Shown one piece after another: positions 6,747-10,243 of a DNA stretch of 10,243 nt (positions within the stretch are counted from its first letter, which is position 1; the number at the start of each line of letters is the position of its first letter). Position numbers and translations under genes: made by a program. A model generated the notes under the pieces. That model had not been told where the DNA came from. It ran no database searches and saw only the letters and a program-made list of their open reading frames with translations. Source of the DNA: Solirubrobacterales bacterium (GTDB lineage: Bacteria; Actinomycetota; Thermoleophilia; Solirubrobacterales; 70-9); the NCBI GenBank assembly GCA_030835185.1, contig JAUQWL010000020.1:1-10243 (forward strand), read 5' to 3'.

Positions 6747-7814
6747 TCACCAGGAGTGGCCCAGGAAGACCGGCTCCGGGACGAGTTTGACGCCGAAGGT
6801 GTCGCAAACACCTTCGGCTATCTCCCTGGCGAAAGCCACCAGATCGGCAGTGGTCGCTCCGCCGCGGTTGACCAGCGCCAGGGTGTGGTTTCGGGACAGG
6901 CCCACCGGGCCGTCACCGTACCCTCGTGAGAAACCGGATCGCTCGATCAGCCAGGCGGCCGAGGTCTTGACGGTCCCGTATCCGGCCGGCCAGGCCGGCG
7001 GCGCAACATCAGGGCCCAGAGTCTCGGCAGCAAGTCGCTCCAGCGCACGCATTTCGTCGGCGGTGAGGATCGGGTTGGTGAAGAAGGAGCCGGCGCTGAC
7101 CGAATCGGGGTCGTCGGGGTCGATCACCATGCTCTTTGAGCGGCGCAGTTCGAGTACGGTCTCCCGAACGACAGCCAGTGGTGCCCTGCCGCCCTGGCCC
7201 AACCCCAGAGCATCAGCGAGCTGCGCGTAGAACACCGGCTCGGCCTCTGCCGACGGATCGAGAGCGAAAGTGACCGCGAGCACGACGAACTCGCTGCGAC
7301 CCTTGAAGCGGCTGCTGCGGTAGCCGAAACCACACCCGTCGGCCGGCATCTCAACGATCTCACCGGAGGCCCGCTCGAGCGCGGTCACTGAGGAGATCGT
7401 CGACGAAACCTCCTGGCCGTAGGCTCCGACGTTCTGGATCGGTGTGGCTCCGGTGGATCCCGGGATGCCTGACAGGCATTCGATCCCGGCCAGTTCATCG
7501 CCGACCGCTCGGGCCACCACTTCGTCCCAGGGCTCGCCCGCCTGGACGGTCATCTCGACCCGGCCGTCCGCGTTGAAGCGGGCTTCGATGCCCCGCGTGG
7601 CGATCTGAATGACCGTACCCCGTACCCCCTCGTCGGCGATCACGACGTTGCTGCCCCCACCGATCACGATCAGCGGCTCGGCGTCTGCATCGGCGGCCCT
7701 GACGAGTTCAGCCAGCTCCTCTGTCGAATCGGTCCTCAGCAGGCGGTCGGCCGGGCCGCCGAGCCGGAGAGTGGTCAGCGGCGCCAGCGGTGCGTCTGTG
7801 ATCGCATCTGACAT
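6747..7814 (-). CDS. murB: UDP-N-acetylenolpyruvoylglucosamine reductase MurB
   Basis: MurB reduces UDP-GlcNAc-enolpyruvate to UDP-MurNAc with NADPH and FAD, the second committed step of cytosolic peptidoglycan precursor synthesis. The product has 355 aa. It shows TTLRLGGPA at the N-terminus, the FAD-binding IGGGSN (51-56), and GIPGSTGATPIQNVGAYG (116-133). The catalytic set is Arg166 in YRSSRFK, Ser243 in AGSFFTNP and Glu347 in PEPVFLG. The YR-x-S loop marks it as a type I (E. coli-like) MurB. The frame stays open upstream to 7961, but those residues run into the sufU gene and look like nonsense. I therefore take the ATG at 7814, where homology begins, although no clear Shine-Dalgarno precedes it. 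It follows sufU by 38 bp on the same strand and is probably co-transcribed. It is isolated from other cell-wall genes here. Confidence 0.96.
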   Translation of the reverse strand: MSDAITDAPLAPLTTLRLGGPADRLLRTDSTEELAELVRAADADAEPLIVIGGGSNVVIADEGVRGTVIQIATRGIEARFNADGRVEMTVQAGEPWDEVVARAVGDELAGIECLSGIPGSTGATPIQNVGAYGQEVSSTISSVTALERASGEIVEMPADGCGFGYRSSRFKGRSEFVVLAVTFALDPSAEAEPVFYAQLADALGLGQGGRAPLAVVRETVLELRRSKSMVIDPDDPDSVSAGSFFTNPILTADEMRALERLAAETLGPDVAPPAWPAGYGTVKTSAAWLIERSGFSRGYGDGPVGLSRNHTLALVNRGGATTADLVAFAREIAEGVCDTFGVKLVPEPVFLGHSW

Positions 7815-7852
7815 CAGGGCGATGCTGCCAGATCCGGCCGCACCGAGTCGGC

Positions 7853-8278
7853 CTAAATCCGGTCGGCGAGGCCGGGGTCGCCCTCTTCGCCGGCATCGTC
7901 CCAGTCGGCAGTCTTGCCGAGACTCGCTCCTTTGACGACCTTGAGGCCGAGCAGGGCGCACTTCATCCGGGTCGCCGAGATGTCGATGCCGAGCAGGTCG
8001 AGGACGAACTCCTTCGGCAGCGTAATCAGCTCATCGCGGCTCTTGCCGATCAGCTCGTCGGTCAGCATCGAGGTCGCCGCTGTCGAGATTGCGCAACCCT
8101 TGCCGTCGAACTTGACCTCGGCCACCCGGTCGTCCTCGTCGAGCCGGATGGTCACGTGCTGCGCGTCACCGCAGAACGGGTTCGTATCTTCGAACTCGAG
8201 GTCGGGATCTTCGATGACCCCGAAGTTCTGCGGTCGTTTGTAGTGCTCGAGGATCTGTTCGCGGTATAGCTCTTCCAC
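7853..8278 (-). CDS. sufU: SufU-type iron-sulfur assembly protein
   Basis: SufU accepts sulfur from the desulfurase SufS and works for the SufB/SufD scaffold; in B. subtilis it binds zinc. With the GTG start the product has 141 aa. It shows EELYREQILEHYKRPQNFG, then Cys36-Gly-Asp38 (NPFCGD), Cys62 (GKGCAIS) and Cys107 (MKCALL), the full ligand set. Lys106 precedes the last Cys where IscU has His, which is SufU-like. The spacing Cys62 to Cys107 (45) is close to IscU and lacks the roughly 17-residue insertion of B. subtilis and M. tuberculosis SufU. Longer starts reach 8371 but cross into rpiA on the other strand and add unrelated residues. No Shine-Dalgarno precedes 8278; see the leaderless promoter candidate. 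The partner sufS lies 1.5 kb away on the same strand. Confidence 0.93.
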   Translation of the reverse strand: MEELYREQILEHYKRPQNFGVIEDPDLEFEDTNPFCGDAQHVTIRLDEDDRVAEVKFDGKGCAISTAATSMLTDELIGKSRDELITLPKEFVLDLLGIDISATRMKCALLGLKVVKGASLGKTADWDDAGEEGDPGLADRI

Positions 8279-8285
8279 ACGATCG

Positions 8286-8312
8286 AGCGTATCTGAACGA
8301 AATCTGTTGCAA
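8286..8312 (-). promoter_or_regulatory. Candidate promoter for a leaderless sufU(-murB) transcript
   Basis: The minus strand reads TTGCAA (8312-8307), a 15-bp spacer, then TACGCT (8291-8286), which fits the actinobacterial -10 pattern TAnnnT. Seven bases follow before the GTG at 8278, so transcription could begin on the start codon itself. This would explain the missing ribosome binding site. The spacer is short, so confidence is low. Confidence 0.35.
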
Positions 8313-8318
8313 CTTGAC

Positions 8319-9017
8319 ATGCTCTCGGGCGTGATTCCTTTCGAGACATTCGACCGCGACTCGATTTCCAACTACGAAGACAAGCTGGGTGTCGCCCGGA
8401 ACCTGGCCGCCGGCGTCTCTTCAGGACAGGTGATCGGCGCCGGCTCCGGCAGCTCGGCCTTCCTCGCGATCCACGCGATCGCCGAGCGCGTCGCGGCCGG
8501 TGACCTTGGTGATGTCGCCCTGATCCCCACTTCGATCGAAGTCCACCTGACCATCGCCGGCCTCGGCCTTACGGTGGGCGACCTCGCTGCGAACCGGCCG
8601 GAGTGGCTCTTCGACGGCGCTGACGAAGTCGATCCCGGCGGCAACCTGATCAAAGGCCGGGGAGGGGCGCTCTTCCGCGAGAAGATCCTGTTCTGCGCGA
8701 CGACCGATCGCCGGCTACTGGTCGACAGGTCCAAGCTGGTCGAACACCTCGGCTCCCGGTTTCCGGTGCCCGTCGAGGTCGTTCCGACGGCCCTGCCGGT
8801 CGCGATCCCGGAACTCGAAAAGCTCTACCCGAGCGAGATCGAGATCCGTAAGGCCGGTGGCAAGGACGGGCCCGTTGTCACCGAGCTGGGCAACCTGATC
8901 GTCGACTGCCGCTTCGACGAGATCTCCCCGGACCTCGAAGCGAAGATCAAGTCGGTGACGGGGGTCGTCGAGTCCGGTCTCTTTCAGGGCTACGAGCCGA
9001 CCCTGGTCGAAAGCTGA
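8319..9017 (+). CDS. rpiA: Ribose-5-phosphate isomerase A
   Basis: RpiA interconverts ribose-5-phosphate and ribulose-5-phosphate in the non-oxidative pentose phosphate pathway (cytosol). The product is 232 aa from the ATG. The phosphate-binding IGAGSGSSA (39-47) and DGADEVDPGGNLIKGRGGALFREK (99-122) hold Asp99, Asp102, Lys112 and the catalytic Glu121. These match E. coli Asp81, Asp84, Lys94 and Glu103 with a constant offset of 18. FPVPVEVVP (148-156) is also typical. The ATG at 8319 is a choice between TTG 8307 and GTG 8331. None has a Shine-Dalgarno, and the first 15-18 residues precede the conserved core. The gene is divergent from sufU with a 40-bp gap, so the two promoters must overlap. 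The lipoprotein gene follows after 4 bp. Confidence 0.96.
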   Translation: MLSGVIPFETFDRDSISNYEDKLGVARNLAAGVSSGQVIGAGSGSSAFLAIHAIAERVAAGDLGDVALIPTSIEVHLTIAGLGLTVGDLAANRPEWLFDGADEVDPGGNLIKGRGGALFREKILFCATTDRRLLVDRSKLVEHLGSRFPVPVEVVPTALPVAIPELEKLYPSEIEIRKAGGKDGPVVTELGNLIVDCRFDEISPDLEAKIKSVTGVVESGLFQGYEPTLVES

Positions 9018-9021
9018 CCCG

Positions 9022-9471
9022 ATGACCCGGACGCAGTTCCGGTCCGCCGCGCTTGCCACATTGCTGATCGTCTCTGCCGTCGTCACCGGATGCGGCGGGG
9101 CCACGCCGGCCGACAACGCCGCCGAGTTCAGGGAGCGCGCGGCCCGGAGTGGATACGAGGTCGCCTTCGCACCCGCCGCCGATGGCCGGCCCGGCCTCGT
9201 TTCGGGAGTGGCCCGATCAAAGGACGGAGTGCGCAGCACCTTTGTCTTCTCCTTCGGGCCCGCACCGGAAGAGCTGCCCGGAGATCTCCGCTTCCGGGAC
9301 GGGGCCGCCTGGTTCGACGCCGGAGACGGAGTCAACTACTGGGTCGAGGGATATCCGCCCGGGCTGTCCGGAGCCGAGCAGGACCGTACCCTCGAGATGC
9401 TCTTCACCCTCGAAGACCTCGCCTGCCGGACCGTCGCCGACCGCCCCTGCGACATACTCCCCGGGCGCTGA
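9022..9471 (+). CDS. Small lipoprotein of unknown function
   Basis: The product has 149 aa. A lipoprotein signal peptide (about 1-23) ends in a lipobox VVTGC with Cys24 as the lipidated residue. A small outward domain of about 120 residues follows, with the patterns AARSGYEVAF, FRDGAAWFDAGDGVNYWVEGYP and LEMLFTLEDLACR. Cys135 and Cys143 near the C-terminus could form a disulfide outside the cell. I do not recognise the family. It starts 4 bp after the rpiA stop and has no strong Shine-Dalgarno, so it is probably translated by coupling with rpiA. There is no evident functional link to pentose metabolism. Confidence 0.85.
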   Translation: MTRTQFRSAALATLLIVSAVVTGCGGATPADNAAEFRERAARSGYEVAFAPAADGRPGLVSGVARSKDGVRSTFVFSFGPAPEELPGDLRFRDGAAWFDAGDGVNYWVEGYPPGLSGAEQDRTLEMLFTLEDLACRTVADRPCDILPGR

Positions 9472-9571
9472 GTACTCGATCGAAGATCCTCGCGCCGTAG
9501 CGGGCCGGCGGGCGTCCAGGACTGCGGACTGTCACCGCGGTGCCCTTTGAGGTGCCGGATATCCCCCTGAA

Positions 9572-9622
9572 CTGATCGGGGCGACAACTGCGGATCTGCC
9601 ATTGGCGTCACCTCCCGATCAG
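9572..9622. repeat. Nine-bp perfect inverted repeat in the lipoprotein/sufS gap
   Basis: CTGATCGGG (9572-9580) and CCCGATCAG (9614-9622) are perfect complements separated by 33 bp. The spacer holds a small GCCATTGGC hairpin (9598-9606). The gap 9472-9656 has no convincing gene. The arms could form a long-loop stem in the 3' ends of either converging transcript. Confidence 0.4.
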
Positions 9623-9656
9623 CTCCCCCGATTTCGGAACACCGGTCCTTCCCCAG

Positions 9657-9772
9657 GGTGCTTCCGGCGGGGCCTGGAGGCCCAAGGTGCTTGCGGCGGG
9701 GCCGGGAGGCCCAAGGTGCCCGCAGCGGGGCCTGGAGACCGCAGGTGTTTGCGGCGGGGCCTAGAGACGGAA
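9657..9772. repeat. Four tandem 29-bp palindromic repeats ending inside sufS
   Basis: The copies are 9657-9685, 9686-9714, 9715-9743 and 9744-9772, head to tail with no spacers. Copies 1 and 2 differ at two positions. Copies 3 and 4 are more diverged but keep a core GCGGGGCC. Copy 1 contains the perfect palindrome GGGCCTGGAGGCCC (9670-9683). Copy 2 keeps a 5-bp stem, and copy 3 keeps one with a wobble pair. Copy 4 has lost its arm and includes the sufS stop codon and last codons. The minus-strand transcript of sufS would end in serial hairpins. Confidence 0.85.
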
Positions 9773-10243
9773 GATGCGACGGGCGTCGTGGAGACCTTCG
9801 ATCAGGCGATCGACCTCTTCGATCGAGTTGTAGGCGGCGAAGCTGGCCCGCGTGGTGGCGGGAACACCGAGGCGCTTCATCAGCGGCTGGGCGCAGTGGT
9901 GGCCGGCCCGGACCGCGACGCCATGGCGGTCGAGGATCTCGGAGATGTCGTGGGGATGGATCCCGTCGAGCGCGAAGGAGATCAGCCCTTCGCGGTCGGT
10001 CGTATCGGTCGGTCCGAAGATTCTGATTCCCGGCAACTCGGCCAGACGGGGGAGGGCATAGGCGGTCAACTCGCGTTCGTGAGTCCCGATCGCCTCCAGG
10101 CCGACACCCTCCAGCCACTCGACCGCGGCGCCCAGTCCGGCGGCCTGGGCGATCGGTGGGGTTCCCGGTTCGAACCTTGCCGGGGTCTCGGCCCAGGTGA
10201 TCTCGTCCTTCGTCACCTTGTTGATCATCGAGCCGCCGCCCTC
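9761..10243 (-). CDS. sufS: Cysteine desulfurase SufS, N-terminus cut by window edge
   Basis: SufS is a PLP enzyme that strips sulfur from cysteine and hands it as persulfide to SufU. Only the C-terminal 160 residues are present; about 250 N-terminal residues, including the PLP lysine, lie beyond the window. Visible marks are EGGGSMINKV at the edge, TPARFEPGTPP, and RAGHHCAQP with the catalytic persulfide cysteine. ATTRASFAAYNSIEEVDRL follows and holds the conserved substrate-binding arginine. The C-terminus RIFRL and TAG stop fall inside the last copy of the 29-bp repeat. The gene is on the same strand as sufU, murB, Rieske, sufB and sufD. It is separated from sufU by rpiA and the lipoprotein gene on the other strand, so the two cannot form a simple operon. 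Confidence 0.96.
   Translation of the reverse strand, partial: EGGGSMINKVTKDEITWAETPARFEPGTPPIAQAAGLGAAVEWLEGVGLEAIGTHERELTAYALPRLAELPGIRIFGPTDTTDREGLISFALDGIHPHDISEILDRHGVAVRAGHHCAQPLMKRLGVPATTRASFAAYNSIEEVDRLIEGLHDARRIFRL

Noticed and set aside
7815..7961. N-terminal extension of MurB from an ATG at 7961
   Set aside because: The added residues are Arg-rich, overlap the sufU coding region in another frame, and precede the point where MurB homology begins at 7814.
8314..8319. TTGACA as a -35 box for rpiA
   Set aside because: It matches the consensus perfectly, but no -10 lies 15-19 bp downstream. A promoter there would start transcription inside the rpiA coding region.
9336..9602. Minus-strand 88-codon open frame with a good Shine-Dalgarno (GGGAGG) before the ATG at 9602
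   Set aside because: Most of it is antisense to the lipoprotein gene. It is Arg/Ser/Pro-rich and lacks any motif. The ribosome-site match is probably chance. A peptide or ribosome-profiling signal would revive it.
9657..9772. CRISPR-like array
   Set aside because: The 29-bp units are directly adjacent with no unique spacers, the copies diverge, and no cas gene is present.

Overview
The window is GC-rich (above 60% by eye) with dense genes, short gaps, several GTG/TTG starts and few recognisable promoters. A SUF-type iron-sulfur assembly set of the SufB/SufD/SufS/SufU kind with its own Rieske ferredoxin suggests a Gram-positive-type high-GC bacterium. An actinobacterium, possibly Thermoleophilia or Solirubrobacterales, is my best guess. 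It rests on protein style alone.

Layout. On the minus strand at the left edge lies a tight run read right to left: a Rieske ferredoxin (2426-2752), sufB (989-2422) and sufD (1-996, C-terminus cut by the window edge). A 171-bp divergent promoter region (2753-2923) separates this run from a plus-strand cluster of four genes. These are a CuA-bearing oxidase subunit II (2924-3454), a large B-family-like heme-copper subunit I (3451-5490), a membrane-anchored cytochrome c (5494-5955) and an exported, membrane-tethered protein of unknown function (5982-6668). Converging on that cluster from the minus strand are murB (6747-7814) and sufU (7853-8278). Back to back with sufU, on the plus strand, are rpiA (8319-9017) and a small lipoprotein gene (9022-9471). 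A 289-bp gap holds an inverted repeat and four 29-bp tandem palindromic repeats. The repeats run into the stop codon of sufS (9761-10243, minus strand, N-terminus cut by the edge).

How the genes work together. SufS (cysteine desulfurase), SufU (sulfur acceptor/zinc protein) and SufB-SufD (scaffold) form one Fe-S assembly pathway, but here they lie in three separate minus-strand blocks with unrelated plus-strand genes between them. SufC is not in the window. The four-gene respiratory cluster should pass electrons from the anchored cytochrome c to CuA in subunit II, then to the low-spin heme, then to the heme/CuB site in subunit I. Both Fe-S assembly and heme-copper enzymes are NO/O2-related, so the shared divergent promoter region is of interest.

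Most noteworthy. Subunit I keeps all six heme/CuB histidines, but the position of the catalytic cross-linked tyrosine (His+4 in helix VI) is Asn260. This points to a CuA-type nitric oxide reductase (sNOR/NorSY-like), or at least a non-canonical oxidase, rather than an ordinary oxygen reductase. Subunit I also carries a C-terminal membrane extension of about 150 residues that looks internally duplicated, with a P-x12-H-x3-H pattern in each half. An imperfect 25-bp palindrome lies in front of the operon.
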